A program made the position numbers and the translations under genes. The notes beneath the pieces were generated by a model, which saw nothing but the letters and a program-made list of their open reading frames with translations, was not told where the DNA came from and ran no database searches. Source: Lates calcarifer (taxonomy: Eukaryota > Chordata > Actinopteri > Centropomidae). Taken from it: a stretch of 64,000 nucleotides of DNA. Location of the stretch: NCBI RefSeq assembly GCF_001640805.2, contig NC_066852.1, positions 12,860,194 through 12,924,193 on the forward strand, in the 5' to 3' direction. This document shows positions 24,031 to 38,039 of this stretch, piece by piece (position 1 is the first letter of the stretch; every line of letters starts with the position of its first letter).

Positions 24031-27000
24031 AGCTGGAGCTCACGGGTTGTTTTTGCCCTGAGTATTGACTTGAAGGAGGTTACAGTCCCTCTGCTGGCGT
24101 TTGATCCAAAGGAAAAAAGTCAAGTCTCTGTCTCTGTCCCTTCACCTGAACTTAACCTAACCTAACCTAACTTATCGCTGAGTCGAATATAATCCTAGGT
24201 TTTTCTTTAATTAAATTACCTTATTCATACCAACTAGGCATATTATGTATGCCTTGCACATTAATTAAGTAGACACAGCATTCGCACTTGCTGATCTACT
24301 TTCCTCCTAATATGGTCAGATGGCATATACTACTGTACATACAACACCTAATCTGATCTTTTCTGTTCGCATTTTTCACAATATTTTTTTTTCTGACACA
24401 AGTTGGGGAAATGGACAAATTCATTTTCATTAATTAAATTCATTCTTCTCATATTCAGTCAGATTAGTCTTCTCCAGTTGGACAAGAACATGGGCAAATA
24501 CACATTTTATGATACAAAAAATGGACTGATCTCTCAGAGTGAGAAATACATTTCCTGTCTCTGTTTTTCCTTTTAAAGATTACTATTAAATCAGTATGGA
24601 CAACTGTCATATGAGTGGTTATGAAGGACTCCATTAATTTATGGCTGGACAATAAAAACAGGAATGATTAAAACGTTTTGACCAAATTATTAGTTCTTGT
24701 ATTATTTGCTATTACAATAAAAACATGGATTTATAAAATGATTCAAACAGGAATACATGAAAGGACCAATGAATCAGTTAAATTAATGATACTGTGATCC
24801 TCCATATGCCAGCTCTTTCTTTGATGGTTTATATATAGGTGTCATTTCTGCTTTTCTCTGCAGCATATTGGCTTTTGTATCATGTTTAATACAAAATTAT
24901 CACTGCAGTTTATATTGCACAATTAAATAACATCTTAATTAGCATAATGTTTAGGTTTAGTGATCTCTGGAGAGCTCCTGGTAGTTACTTTGTTTTATTC
25001 AAGCCTGACTCCAGGTCTGACAAATGTATTTATTAGAGAGGTAGGAGTTGAGTCCATGCACAAGTGTGATACACAGCCTGTTTCTCAGCCTGCAAGTCAA
25101 GACTCGTGGTCAACTGTGATTCAAACTCCACGGTAGCACAGCAGCCATTTGAGGAGAAAACCGGAAGTTTGATCCTTTTCAGTTTAAAATTACACCCCCG
25201 GGGTTCAAAATCCAACGTGACCCCAGGTCATCGACCTCTGGTGGGTCATAAAGACTCAGAAACTTGTGGAGGACACAGGAGCACTCCACACTGTCAGTCT
25301 CCTGGAGGCTGAGCTTTAAATACAAGAGGCTGTGGCTCAGTTACTTTAATTTTGGACACTGACCAAACGTATCATGAACTTTATGATGCTTTGCAGATGA
25401 ACCGCTCATAGCAGTGTCATCCATCATGAAAATTAATGAATATCACGCACACCCATATGCATAACTGAAAAGTCACAGACCTGCCTGGATCTGTTAAATA
25501 CACCCATGGTCATGTTTTTTGTTCAGTGTTGCTTCTAGATATTTTATCGGCTCTAGGAGGCACTGTAGACTGCTTTAGTGATGAATGACAGTGAGGTCAG
25601 GTGACCTTATCATAAGGCCTTATCATTCCTTAAATAGCTGCATGAAAATGCCAAATTAATTTAAATTAATGGGTTTTTTAAAATCACATTATTACTGGTT
25701 GTTCAGAAGAATGAGGTTAATCAGAAGATGATTAAGTCCTCTGAACACTGCCTGCAGAATTCATCATATTACTGAAAATGTATGTTGGAGTGTCTCATTC
25801 CTGCATGTGGTTAACAATAAGTAGGCTGGATGTTTAAAAGGTGAAATAAAGTTTAATTGGCTTGTCAATGCTGGTTTAATGGATTGTCCCATTCAGGAGG
25901 TCAGTGGGCCATATCTGACACCTCAAGTTATTGTTCTTTTGTCATTGGCTGTGGAAGATTGATTTACTTGACCATAATTTGTTAAAGAAATAAATAAATA
26001 TAGGCAGCACTGTTCAGCCAATAGCCAGTCATGTTTATAGCTTTGCAGCTGATGTTGTCAATCAACCTTTCAAGCTATTTGTTCCGCAGATTTTGGTCCT
26101 GCTATAACAATACTCCCAATGGAGTTGTTTAAGTTTTTGATGAGGAAAGCAGACCCATCCCAGCCAGCCTGTTTGGGGGAAAAAGTGACGTAGTCCATAG
26201 CAAACAGGGGAAGTGCTTTGTGGGCTTATGTAACAAGCTGTATAATAGTTACCATCTGCTTGAATTTGTGTCATTTCAAGTGAAATATTTCTTACTCAGT
26301 GACTTCATCTGGTGGTTCGTGTTGTCTGTCACTCTATCCTTGGTCCTGTTAACAGGAAAAGTGTCTCAGTTTCTTCTTGAAAAAACGTAACTGTGGATGT
26401 TAACTCTTTAAAAACCAGCTGCAGACTCACAGCAGAAGGTGTTTATCATAAACACAAATTACTATGACAGCTGGGATAGGCTCCAGCCTATTAGATTAGA
26501 TTAGATTTGCATATTACACATATGCACATCCCGTATTACTCAACATATAGACATAACATTAGCCCTGCACACATCCTGGATGCAAGTATATGCTTCACCT
26601 TCACACTTACGTGCCCCCACACTGTTTGCTGTACATACTTAGAACCAAAACATGATACATGGTACACACAGAAAGACACAAAGAAAGAAACAACTCATAT
26701 ATGTACGAGGAAATATGTAAGAAATAAAGATAATAAACATCTCATCTTGTTGAAATATTTGATATTCATAATATTATACCTGTCAACGCCCTGGTTCCTT
26801 CAGTATTACATGAGCAACAAGAACATTATACTTGGATACAGTAGCAGGAATATAACACATCAGGTTTCACGGAGCTGTGGTTGCCCAGTCAGAGCTGACT
26901 GAGATAACTCCATCAGTTTTGTGACTTTAGCAACTTTTGCTCACTTTTTCTGCAGCCTAAGCTCAAAAGCAGAGCAGATAAGTGAGTGTACAGCTGGATT

Positions 27001-27680
27001 TAAAGCCACGGCTATCACATAAAGCTGCTTTTGTCACACCAACAAAACATCTTGTTCAGTTCCTATCTTCCCTGTGTGTGGAGTTTACCTGAGGTGATGT
27101 TAGTGATGTCTTAAGATTAATTACCTCCTCTTGTTATTTTATCTCTTACTTTTAATAATTTCAGTTTTTGGAGGAGAAATGGCAGCGTGGCTATTTCATA
27201 CATCACAAATCATTCCTAGAACAGGTACAGTCAGCTTCATATCCGCTCTTTAGCCGAGCAGCTGCACAACAGCTTCAGTCACTTTCAATTTTGATTCAGT
27301 GCTTCAAGTTAAGGTCATCCACTTTATTTAGGTGAGAGGTTAGAGGGGGCAAGAGGATGGGATAGGCTGTCTGGAAACGCCAACATATGTCTGGGATGAC
27401 AAATTCCAATGAATCAAAGCCCTGATGCCAAGAATTCCCAATCTTGTTCAATTCCTCTCACCCTTAAAAGGAAAATCACAGCTCATTAACAAGTGAGACA
27501 TGCTCTGAAAAACTCACCAATTGCGAAGGAATGCAACACAAATTCATGTGGTTTGATCAGAAATTAGACGGTAGTGATGCAACTAATATCAGACTATAGT
27601 AATGCAGCTCAGTGAATGCATGCCTTTACTCACTCAGTCACTCACATTACTAAGCTATTTAGCAAGGAGGGAGGTGGAGC
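24031..27680. other. intergenic stretch between divergent genes, no gene seen
   Basis: AT-rich DNA between the zinc-finger gene (minus) and lrrn4cl (plus). It contains a short CCTAA triplet array (about 24159-24173), a scrap of a common fish repeat (about 26471-26489) and frames of 60-131 codons without recognisable domains. Confidence 0.6.
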
Positions 27681-27763
27681 TGGTGCAGGAGGAACAGGAA
27701 TACGGGAGATGGGGGACTGGGGGAGGGCAGAAAGAAGGAGGTGGTTGTCGGGGAGAAGGAAAA

Positions 27764-27771
27764 TATATAAA
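27764..27771 (+). promoter_or_regulatory. TATA box of lrrn4cl
   Basis: TATATAAA followed by a G-rich stretch, about 100 bases before a strong AG/GTAAGC donor on the same strand. It would place the start of transcription near 27795. The upstream 100 bases are purine-rich (gggag/ggagg blocks). Confidence 0.6.
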
Positions 27772-27794
27772 GAGGGGGGAGAGCAAGAGATCGA

Positions 27795-27872
27795 GAGCAA
27801 GTGGAAGAAAGACGAGGAGAAAGAAGCTCCTTCACATTTTGGCAAAGATTACAAACTTTTTGCAAGCAACAG
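27795..27872 (+). other. lrrn4cl: lrrn4cl non-coding first exon (predicted)
   Basis: Predicted from the TATA box 30 bases upstream and the donor ACAG/GTAAGC (27873). The matching acceptor TGATCTCCAG ends at 28637, eight bases before the ATG, so a 765-bp intron would separate a 5' UTR exon from the single coding exon. The start coordinate is estimated, not observed. Confidence 0.5.
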
Positions 27873-28645
27873 GTAAGCTCTTATCTTTTAATGTTTCACA
27901 TATTTTCACTCTTCATACAAGCAGATAGAGTTCAACTGTGGCAAAAACAGGCAGAACGAGGAAAATTAGCATTCAGTGGAGATTCTTCCTCTGCTTTTTG
28001 AATGGACTCCATTGTTACCTCCCCATGCACGCTCACCACACAGCGCATTTCAGATATGTTTGTGTAAATTCTTGTGGAAATCGTACTTTTGTCCCGTAAC
28101 TTGAACCAGCTGAAGGGGTTGTGCTGTGTCCTGGGTGTGTAGGCATGTGGACCTGTTGTGCAATAAGGCCTGGAATGCTGAATTAGTTTGAAGTACCTCC
28201 AAAACTTAACAAATGAGGATTATTCGCAGCAGCTCTGTACACAAGACCATAAATCAACTTGTGACAAACATGTCACAGAATAATAAATTTCAACTAATTA
28301 AGTGTCCACATTTCCTTCGTTTGCTTACCCAGGAGTAAAACAGTTTAAAGAAAACTATTTACACTTCAAAGTTAGGGAGGTTTTTCATTTTCCAACTGAA
28401 ACTTGTCTTGCATTTAAGTCTATTGTTTCATTCCACATAGACCTTCCCTTTGCAGTCATATAATCTCTAAAAGACACAGCATCCAGGGTCAAATAAATTG
28501 TATGTTTTAAATCAAGGCAAGAAACTCACTGTCTGAATGCACACACAGCTTGAAACCCAAAGTGATGATTCTTTTCATTCCTATGCAAAAAAAAAAGATT
28601 TTCCAACACACTGAACTTTATTTTCTGTGATCTCCAGACAGCACG

Positions 28646-29359
28646 ATGGCTGCCGGCAGAGGCCTTCCCTTTCCCCTGGTGATTGTGTGCCTGCTTTTCA
28701 TCAGAGGTTACTCTCCCCTGCCTACGACGTCTCGAGCGACAGGGACCAATCCCGTGGGGCCTCTTTTGACCAAGGCCCATTTGCTTTCTACAGAAGACTA
28801 CGATGATCTTTATGGCAAAACCACTGTACCCAACAGAGTGTCTCCAGATGGAGGAATCCCCAAGAAATGCAACTACAATCCCTGTCTGGAGGGTCAGATC
28901 TCCTGTAGAGATCTGGCAGCTGCCACCAGCTGCTCATGTCCAGGGTCCACTTTACATGATGTGGTTCCAGATGCTCCCTTCTTGAGATCAGTGTCCTGGA
29001 ACGGGTCAGATGTTGTACTTCAGTGGTGTGCGCCTAATTCATATGTCACACATTATATCGTGACAGTAGGGGGGCATGAGTGGCAGCAGTTTGGGAAGGA
29101 CCGAAGGAACGTCGCATTGGGTGACATTGACCACATCGCACAGGTTTGTGTGGTTGCAGCGAACGACAGAGGAAACAGTGAGGAAAGTTGTAAGATGTAC
29201 TATCCCAGAGACAACAGCCTGCCTCTGAAAGCGGGACTCATCGGGGGGGCTCTGGGCTTCCTGCTGCTCCTCTTGCTGGCCGTCTTGCTCTGGAGGTGTA
29301 AGAGGCAGAGGAAGCAGGAGGCCAGCATCTCTATGCATGACACAGCAGAGGCACAGTGA
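28646..29359 (+). CDS. lrrn4cl: LRRN4 C-terminal-like protein (single-pass membrane protein)
   Basis: A 237-residue type I membrane protein encoded in one exon. Seen: signal peptide (about 1-24, LVIVCLLFIRG core); acidic linker (EDYDDLYG); a cysteine cluster C75, C80, C87, C96, C98 with CSCPG; a fibronectin-III-like domain at about 108-188 with an LQWCAP strand, a possible N-glycan at N119 and a VCVVAAN strand; a transmembrane helix at about 196-216; and a short basic tail (RCKRQRK). The Cys cluster, WCAP and VCVVAAN match mammalian LRRN4CL as I remember it (about 238 residues), which resembles the C-terminal part of LRRN4 without the leucine-rich repeats. Mammalian LRRN4CL is known mainly from overexpression effects in melanoma metastasis; its normal role is unclear. 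The start is the ATG at 28646, just after the acceptor. Confidence 0.85.
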   Translation: MAAGRGLPFPLVIVCLLFIRGYSPLPTTSRATGTNPVGPLLTKAHLLSTEDYDDLYGKTTVPNRVSPDGGIPKKCNYNPCLEGQISCRDLAAATSCSCPGSTLHDVVPDAPFLRSVSWNGSDVVLQWCAPNSYVTHYIVTVGGHEWQQFGKDRRNVALGDIDHIAQVCVVAANDRGNSEESCKMYYPRDNSLPLKAGLIGGALGFLLLLLLAVLLWRCKRQRKQEASISMHDTAEAQ

Positions 29360-29911
29360 ACAGAAAACAGAGCAAGGACTGGGATCAGTAAGATAAGACT
29401 TTGTCCCATGAGACTTTTCAGCATTGTTGCAGTTAATTAACCTTGACTCCATTCTAAATATTAGTGGTTTTCTGCACTACAAGGTTTTCTGAGAGCGCTG
29501 GAGGAAGCAGGTTTCATCATCTCACATAAATATATCTGACAGATTATGTTCAGTGCTACAAACAGGGTCTATTTTGAAAACCCCTTGGTGGTGTGGTGAA
29601 GCAGTTCCCATATCCATGACTTGGAAACCAGCTGCAGGAAGATTTTGCATTCATCAGTTATGATTCCTGAAATTATGGCCAGGAAACAAATGATAAGAAC
29701 ATTGCAAGACAGATAATGTGGATTTGGTCTTTTTTGGAGGGTCAGTGCATTTTTCCAGTAATCCAGTGAGTTTTTACATGGTTTGTTTAGCTTATTATCA
29801 CTCATAATCCTTTTTCTGGTTTTTTTTTGAACAGATGACTGAAACAAACTGATTAAAACCAGGCACACCCTGATACAGATCAGGATTTTTTTTTTTTTTT
29901 TTTTTTTTTCA

Positions 29912-29917
29912 AATAAA
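29912..29917 (+). terminator. candidate poly(A) signal of lrrn4cl
   Basis: AATAAA about 550 bases after the lrrn4cl stop codon, right after a T-rich run (about 29887-29909). No earlier AATAAA was seen after the stop. Other candidates follow at about 30018-30023. Confidence 0.4.
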
Positions 29918-31166
29918 ATTTGAGAGAACAATGAGTCTTTTAAATGTTGTAATAGTAGGAAAATACAATGACAGTAACAAGAGGAGTTATACCAGAGAAA
30001 ACAGCTGATGGGTACAAAAATAAAGTGGCATTATCTGTCGGAATAATTTAATTAGGGTTAGGTAACAGTTATTAACACATGATAACACGCTGTACAGTTA
30101 AAAAGTATATATATCCTATGGTAGTATGAAGTTCCTTTGAAACTCTCTGTGAGAGTTCCTCATGTATTTAATGAAAGAGCAAGTGGATTGATTGTTGTAT
30201 TATGTACTGTATTTATGATCATCATTTGGTTTGTTGCCTTTGACTTCACCATGTTAAAAGTTTGATTCTTTCATCAAACTAAAGTTTTGGGGAAACACGC
30301 TCAAGTCTCAAGTTGACTGTTCAAACTGGAGCTTACTATAAATGTTTGTTGAAATGTCTGACTGTTTAACTCCACTAAAACTTTGCCTTTGCTGCTGCAC
30401 CCATGTGTCAAAATGTGTAATTATTTTATCCAGCTTTCTAAATGGGTGTGTTTTTCCATCTGTCGTATTGTCGGAAGTTGTGTCAGCACGCTGGAGGAGC
30501 ACAAGTGCTCAATGCTGTTTTTCCAGCTGTCATACAATACCCTGTCAGCGGATATGGATTTTGTGATGCTTCCAGTCATCCAGCACTGGGCTGGTGAGGA
30601 GAAGCTTCAGGCTTTTTTTTTTCCTTTGGTCATGCCATGATGAGAGAGAGAGAGAGAGAGAAAAAAAAACTCCCAGTTTATCTCATGTTCAAGCCTGCAT
30701 CTGCATGTCTCGGAGCCATGTTATAATTCCTTTTTTGCTCTGGTTGCTGCCACAGAGTTGTTCCACTGCTTCTGGTGCCTTTCTTATTCCAACTGCACTG
30801 CACAGCTTACACCACACAGAGCTGTATGGAAGTCATCTAACATCTATAATTTGGAAACCCAACAGGCTGTTCATCTCTGCCACTGAAATGGCCTCAAGAT
30901 GTTGTTTTTATGACACACATTCAGCCTGCGTGCTGTCACTCCCAAACTGGGAGGGAAATCTTTACAGGAATGGGCCACCAAGAGATCAAATGCAAAAACG
31001 TGGGTGTATAATATCATGTGGTTATAGCAGCCTGTTGTAAACAGACCAAGATGTAATGTACTGACAACAAATGCAGAAAATGTCTAACTAAAACCACAGT
31101 CACAGAGCACAAGTGTTCTGGTGATGGCAGCAAAACAGAACAACATGTACTTATAAGAGGAAAAAT

Positions 31167-31220
31167 ACACACACACACACACACATATATTATATTATAT
31201 TATATTATATTATATTATAT
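31167..31220. repeat. (CA)n joined to a (TATAT)n repeat
   Basis: About nine CA units run straight into about seven TATAT pentamers. Compound microsatellite. Confidence 0.9.
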
Positions 31221-33181
31221 GTGGTTTGCCTTTTTTTTAAATAAACTATATTTTAAGGAACTTTGAATGTTTTTGAATGTACATGAGGAAATGAAAGTCA
31301 GCCTATTACACAAGGTTAAAAGTTCTGTATGAGTAAACTGGTTTCCAGTCATACACCTAAATGGAAAATTAAAGAATTGGGTGTATTTAACATCTGAGGC
31401 TGTTGTTAGAGGGTAAATGCTTTTGAGCTTTTTGATGATAAGCATCCACAGCCCAGATGGAAAAGTTACATGACTGTGAGGAAAACTTAGAGGGGACTTG
31501 GTAAATGCCATACTTACATATACATACTAACTCTAACCTACTTGTAAAATTTGAATACTGCTGAACAATGAAATCAAAATCCCAAATCTATAGCACAAGT
31601 GTCTAATGACTTTAATTACATATAAAACCACATATACATTCTATAAAAAGCAAAGTAACTGATATTTAATGAACAGACATGATGCAGACAATTGCATCAT
31701 TTGCTCATGCTGATTTATTTTTTGGGGGTGGGGAGGATAATTTTGTAGTTTCTGATGAATGAGAGTGGAAAAAAATTCACATTTTTCAACACCTCCCATT
31801 TGGAGGTATGTTGAGGTGTGGCTTCTCAAAACAATTATTTTTTATGTTAGTAGGAATAAAGTGAAAGAATCATCTGGAAGAAGCACAGATGTGCGGTAAA
31901 GACTGTGCGTATCACTTTTTCAGTTCTAACGAACTGTTTTGCATTGTCAACATCATAACACTACGCAGATAACAGTCCTGATTAATCTCATATGACGTTG
32001 GTATGGGGTTTTTTGCTAACTGCAGGCAAATGTTGTAACAAGGTTAGCAGCAGGGATATGTGTTGACAGGACATTTCTCATTCCAGACAAGTCATGTTGA
32101 ATCACTGCTACGTCATTCAGTTATCTGGTGACTCATGTTACTTTTCTGGTGTAGAGGTTACCTATAAAACAGTGATTTAGCCAAATTCAGGCTTTGGGAT
32201 TTCACAAGAAAACAAAAACTACTCTGTCAGCCTCTACCTGCCGCTGAGTTCCCCGGGTTTAGTTAATGTGTGACTGTTCCTGTGTGACTAACAATGACAA
32301 CATTCAGTATGAGTATTTGCCTAGTCTGTGAGCTGATGCTTGAGATGTTTGCATCCGTATTTATGAAGTTTTGGAATCTACCCGCAGGTGTTGCATTATG
32401 TTATGTGGCTAATGATGATTAAACAGACAGAGCTGAAAAACTGACTCACCTAATTAGCACAGCTAAATATGAAAATGTCACATAGGCCCTGGAGCAGACG
32501 TGACATTTTAAAGGGATGTGAAGTAATCCATGACTTTTATCAGTTGTTTTTTTTTTTTTTTTTAGCATCCAAGACAGTTTTTACAACAGAGACAAAGATA
32601 TGTTATTGAAGCAGATATCCATGAACTAGAGAGGTATCCACAGTACACCATGATGCAAGATTTACAGGCCTCTTTAACTGCCTTTATGCTTAGGGAAACA
32701 AAGTCACCTTATTGCCCTCTGCTGGCAACATTCAATCCTGAGGGACAAGGCCTGACTGTAGTAAAGGATGTTAACGCAAAAGAAACATTAATACACAGTA
32801 ATAATTATGCTGACCAACCTGGATATCAGGCTCAGAGCCTGTTAGAAGCCTTTGCTGTCTGACTGCACTTTCAAATGTGAGGTTTCAAAATGACACGAGA
32901 CAAAACAGATCAGGTGCTTAGTCACCTGCACTCAAACAGTACAGGTGCATCAGTCAATAGTAACTCAAAATCAGACGTGTGAGAAGTACTTACATACTTT
33001 ACTGCTGCTCTATCAACAAAAGATCAGATGATGTGTAATGAAAGGTGCTATACATTTAAACATACAAATGCACCTCCCCTCTGTATTTTAGTATGTAAAT
33101 TTACCAGTTTTAGTTACCAATTTTAGTTCACTCTCATCGTTCTCATCACTGCAACTTCCAGACACAGCAGTAGGCAGTTTT

Positions 33182-33204
33182 AATATATATATATATATAT
33201 ATAT
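33182..33204. repeat. (TA)n microsatellite
   Basis: About eleven TA units. Confidence 0.9.
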
Positions 33205-36200
33205 CTGGTAGTTTAATGTATATGTAGATATTTATGGTTTGGTGTAGAAAATATGAATCTGCAAAGTTTATAGCTGTAGATAAATGTATATTAAACACAG
33301 AAAAACTGAAGTGGCAAAGAGGAGGAGCTGTTAAAGCTGAGAATGACCTTTAGCAGTTCATGATGAATAAACTGCATTCAGCATAAAATGGGTTGAAACA
33401 ACAGTTAATCATCAACATAATTGTATTCTCATTTGTTGCAGCTTTTGCCAAATTGAAATCTTTTGCTCACATTATTTTGTCGCCCCCCTTCCTGTTGTAT
33501 ATGACCTTATGCTAAATGAAGAATGATTATCATGTTTAGATAAAAAAGTATCCTGTTGCTGAGTGTATTTTCAAGGCAGCAGCTTGTATCTGAGGCTTTA
33601 AGAGGCTTTACTGCAATGAAAGAAATTGTAGGTAATTGTAATATTATGCTCATCTCATAACATTGTATGTGTGCCTATTCCAAACCATCATTCATTTTCA
33701 AACAATTAATTATTCATGAAAAATTAATTTGCATTTGGCTCTGGGAAAATGAATGTTATGTTTTTTTATTATTAGTATTCCACCGGCAGGGGCACTAATG
33801 GCTGCTTTCTCTGCTCGCTGGGGTCAGCTTTTACAGGGCATAAAATGTTCAAAGTAGGTCAGGCATCCATCAGTGCCCATTATTGGAACTAGACCATCCC
33901 CTATGCCCAGCCAAGACATCTGAACACTGACTGGTTTAATTCACATGTAGAAAGGTCTTTTATTCTTTAGTCCTCTGAGTGTTTTGTAGACATAACAAGG
34001 GATTAAAAAGAAAGGCAAATGAAGGGGTGTTGGTCTAAAATTCCTCACAAAATGAACTAGGTGTCGTTCAGCGTTAAAAACTGCTTTTTACAAGGGCACT
34101 CTGGGCCATGTAGTGGCCTCCATCAGATGAAACCGTGGGTCTAAGTGGGTGGTTGTGGAAACTGCCCCCTCCCCACACACACACCCCACCCCCCAACAGC
34201 GTCTCATCCTGTTTACCCCTGCTAAGTCTTCGACTGTGTCTGTGTCTGTCTTGGCTCAAACTGCAACTCTGTAAATAAAAAGATTAACTTCTGTCTCTGA
34301 GTGTAACTCTGATTTACTGGAAGGATGATGTGGTTTATACGGTTTATGTAAATACAGCAGGGCGTATGTTAGAGTACATTCCTTCTTTTGGCACCATTGC
34401 TAATATTTAAAAAAAAAAGAAAAGTGCAATATCTTTCATCATCCAGGCATCTTAGGATACAGGTCCAATGTGAGTTAGAGCCGCTTTTGTTTTAATAAGG
34501 ACCACTAGAGGTCATTGTTGCAAAAAGCACTGAAGAAACCAAAGCCACCTCTGGTGTGCACTCAGGGATAATGTAGTGGAAATGGAAATTAGTTGCTCTA
34601 ATAGGGATGACAATGAGTTTGCAGAAGTAATCAGCTCAGCCACATTTCTGCATCACAGGGGAGAGTAAGAGTTAGTGTTTGAAGAGGCTGCTAAATGTTT
34701 GCTGTCACCGTTTCTTCTCCAGTCCCCCCCCCCCAAAAAAAAAAATTTTTTTTTAAAAATCATCCACTGGAAGGTCAGGGCTCTCGACTCAACTCCCTAG
34801 GATAGCTCAACAAGAGCATTTCAAGAAGGAGAGGAGGAGAAATTCCACTTTTTCCTCCCATTTTCCTGTATGAAGAGCTGGGGTAACCATGGCAACCGGG
34901 CATTATACAGAACAGAACCAAGGAGGTTGAAACTGAGCTCAGCTTGGAGAGGAGAGTTATCAATCACTTTGGCATCAGCACTGTCACACACACACATACA
35001 CACAGATGCACACGAGTATTACCTGGACCGCTGCTCTTTCACCCTTCACATGGCTTCACAGACCAGGAATCATGACATTTTCTTTTCATCAGAGTACAAA
35101 AAGTTCTCTTCAGTGTGCCAGTGTCAAGTGGATGGATGCATAAATCACTCGTGTTAATGTTGTTTGCAGATGCCCAGTCACACAAAAGGAGCCCACTTTG
35201 GTCTATAATTACATTTATTTAGTTGCGTTGATGCACAAAACAGAAAGAGAAACCATAGGAGAATATGATTTCTCACTTTCTATTCTTTTTTATATTCTTA
35301 TACTTCACTTTGCTTTGCAGTAGAAAGACAAGACTGTTATTCTTTGTGAAATAACTTGAACAAAATGAAGGCCAGGCTTAACAGGCTTCCAGTGAATACA
35401 AAAATATTTTTTTTTTAAATTCACAATACATCAATACATTTCTCACATGAAAAAAAGAGCAAAACAAACAACCTTCAAAAAAAGAAATAAAATGAGCAGT
35501 ATTTCAACTGCAGCTGTACGTGTGGGGAACAAGTCATCATAAGGATGCTGAATTTTATAACATATGCTGAAAGATGTCTAATGATTTGCAGAGATTTGCC
35601 GTCCTTTTTTTTATGGATATTTCCTGTAATTTTATAATAATGTTTGATAATTTTATCATATTTAAGGGGACCTTTCCATTTTTCTCTCTTTTAGACTTAT
35701 TTTTGTTCATAATATCATGTTATCGAACTACCTGGCTGCTAATGACACATTTGTAGAATCAGCACATATTAGCTTTGTACACTGTGTGCTTTGGATGTTT
35801 GACCACTGATTTGTTTTCACAGAGTTTATAAAAGCTTTCCCTTCCAGCTCAGGTGCTGTCTGCTAAATCTAAGAAAGCTGGGTGGGGGGTGTTGGGGTTG
35901 CAGAGGTGGAGCTGTATTTAACCATGTGAGGTTAAGTAGTTTTCCCAGAGCAGCTGCACTGTTCCAGTTCCCTGATCCTCTCAGCCGATCCGCAGGAAGT
36001 GGCTCTTAATTCGCTTTATAAAATAACATTTTCTTTGTTGCCTCAAAGGAGACTCTCACGGTTTGAAGCCGACAGTGTGCGTTGCTCTGCCTGCATTTAT
36101 ATTCTTTACCTGCTTTTTCCTTTTCATTGTCAAGAGGGCACTGGACCATATCCCAGCATGCATTGGGTTGAAAGTAGAGAGATGCCTTGGACAAGCTGCC

Positions 36201-36585
36201 AGTCTGTCATCAAGTCTCCACTCAGGGAACCTTACATGAAAAACTGGAAGTGAGCACAGACAAGTCCGGAAACTGAAAATCAGTCCCTTTCCATCTGCAT
36301 CACTGCAACAGTATGACAACTTTGAACTGAGAATTTTTTAAACACAAGATTCAGAAAGGCAGTTTTGTGCACATAAATTAAGGTTAAAATGGTGAGCTTC
36401 CCATCCACTGAGGTGTTGGGAGCGTTAATCCAGCACAGCATGAGGGTACACAGGTGCAGTTTGCACACAGAATACCTTTAGATGAGACACACTGAGGCAT
36501 AAACTAAAATCTAGGACTGATGCATGGCCAGATGTTGAACAAAACAAATCCCAATTACACACCCTCCCCCCTCTGCTATCATAAA

Positions 36586-36606
36586 ACACACACACACACA
36601 CACACA
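36586..36606. repeat. (CA)n microsatellite
   Basis: About ten AC units. Confidence 0.9.
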
Positions 36607-38039
36607 TTACAGCTGGGGCAGGAACAAGCACTGGAACAAGAGATGAATCAGGGACAGATTATTCAGGACACAGTCACGAGGGGATAGGGAGCTCGAGAGG
36701 AGAGCAAGGACCTGACCTTTTCTGAATATTCATGACGAGAGAGAAAAGAGAGATGTAAACTTCGCAGACCCAAAACCTCTGCGGAGTCTAATAATGGAGG
36801 GCAGCTTGTGATTGCAAAAAAATAAATATATCTAGCGAGGAGTAACATCAGGATATCTTGGCTGTCTGCCAGCCAGAGGGATCAATAGCCATTAACACCA
36901 TCATCCACGCAGTCAGAGGACAGCAGGGATGTGTGGCTCTGCAGAGTATTTCATCACGATGAGAGGCAGATTGGAGCTTTAGTTACAGTAAGAGCATCCC
37001 TCTCCCCGCCACTGAGAGCGATGCTTTCTGACTGACAATGTCATCAGTGTGCCGTGTATGTAAACACATCCAGCAGCCTGGAGAATCTAGGTCATTTTCT
37101 GCTGGGATGAGATGAGAGGAGGAGTCGTCTGAAGACACACACCGAGGCCACAAATGCGCGCTGTGTTCATGTGTCAAGAGTCTGGGCCGTAATCCACACG
37201 CACCTTTTTTTTTTTTTTTTTTTTTTTTTATCTGCTTCATGAATCAAGCGAACATGCCTCCAGTGGTGATGAAATCCGCAGAGAAACACAGGTAGTGAAG
37301 CGGAGGGGAGGGGGGTGGATGAGGATGGGGGGGGAGTGGTGGTGAACGCATGTAATTTCTTGCTCCAGTTCTCTTTGCTTTAGCACTGAGGACACATTGT
37401 TCATTAAAAATCCAAGCCTTCAGTCTTCGGCTCACACAAAGCCCTGCATCATGTAATATTGACACTGGCTCGCATAAGTACTAGGAAGCAGTGTAACCAT
37501 GTGGCAGGAATTACACACTGGATCTGGAACATCATGTGCTGCATCGCTACAGAGATTGTAAATATGCTGAGGTTGTTTTGTTGTTTTTTTGGTGTATGTG
37601 TGTCACTTCAAATCTGTCCTTAAAGAGTGCCGCACCGTCAAAAAAGATTTCTCTTGAAGGGCATTAAAGTGTCAGTGCATGTAACTCTCAATTCCATTTA
37701 AAAATCAATTAATGCTTTAAAATATGTCTGAGAACAGCAGAGTGATTTGGCAAAACTCTGACTGCCCTCTTTCTGGTTTGACTGCTGGAACAATCACTGA
37801 GGCAAAGAGGTGGGAAACATGGATAAAATCCTCCATCACAGTCGAAGTAATTTATATTGTGATATGGATATATTATGGGGTACAGTAATAATATCATAAA
37901 TAATGTTTACTACATTCCCCATCTTAGTTTTGTGGGTTAGCATGCCAGCACTCACTTACTGGCTCTAACAACGTTAAGCTGATGCTGAAGAGAATGTCAT
38001 TAGTTTTTCAGGTATTTGGTCAAACAACACATATTCAGA

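Noticed and set aside
24159..24175. CCTAA repeats resembling an interstitial telomere
   Set aside because: Only three pentamers, and the vertebrate unit is CCCTAA; too short and the wrong unit.
32650..32862. 70-codon plus-strand open frame
   Set aside because: No recognisable domain, no Kozak or splice context; expected by chance in this length of DNA.
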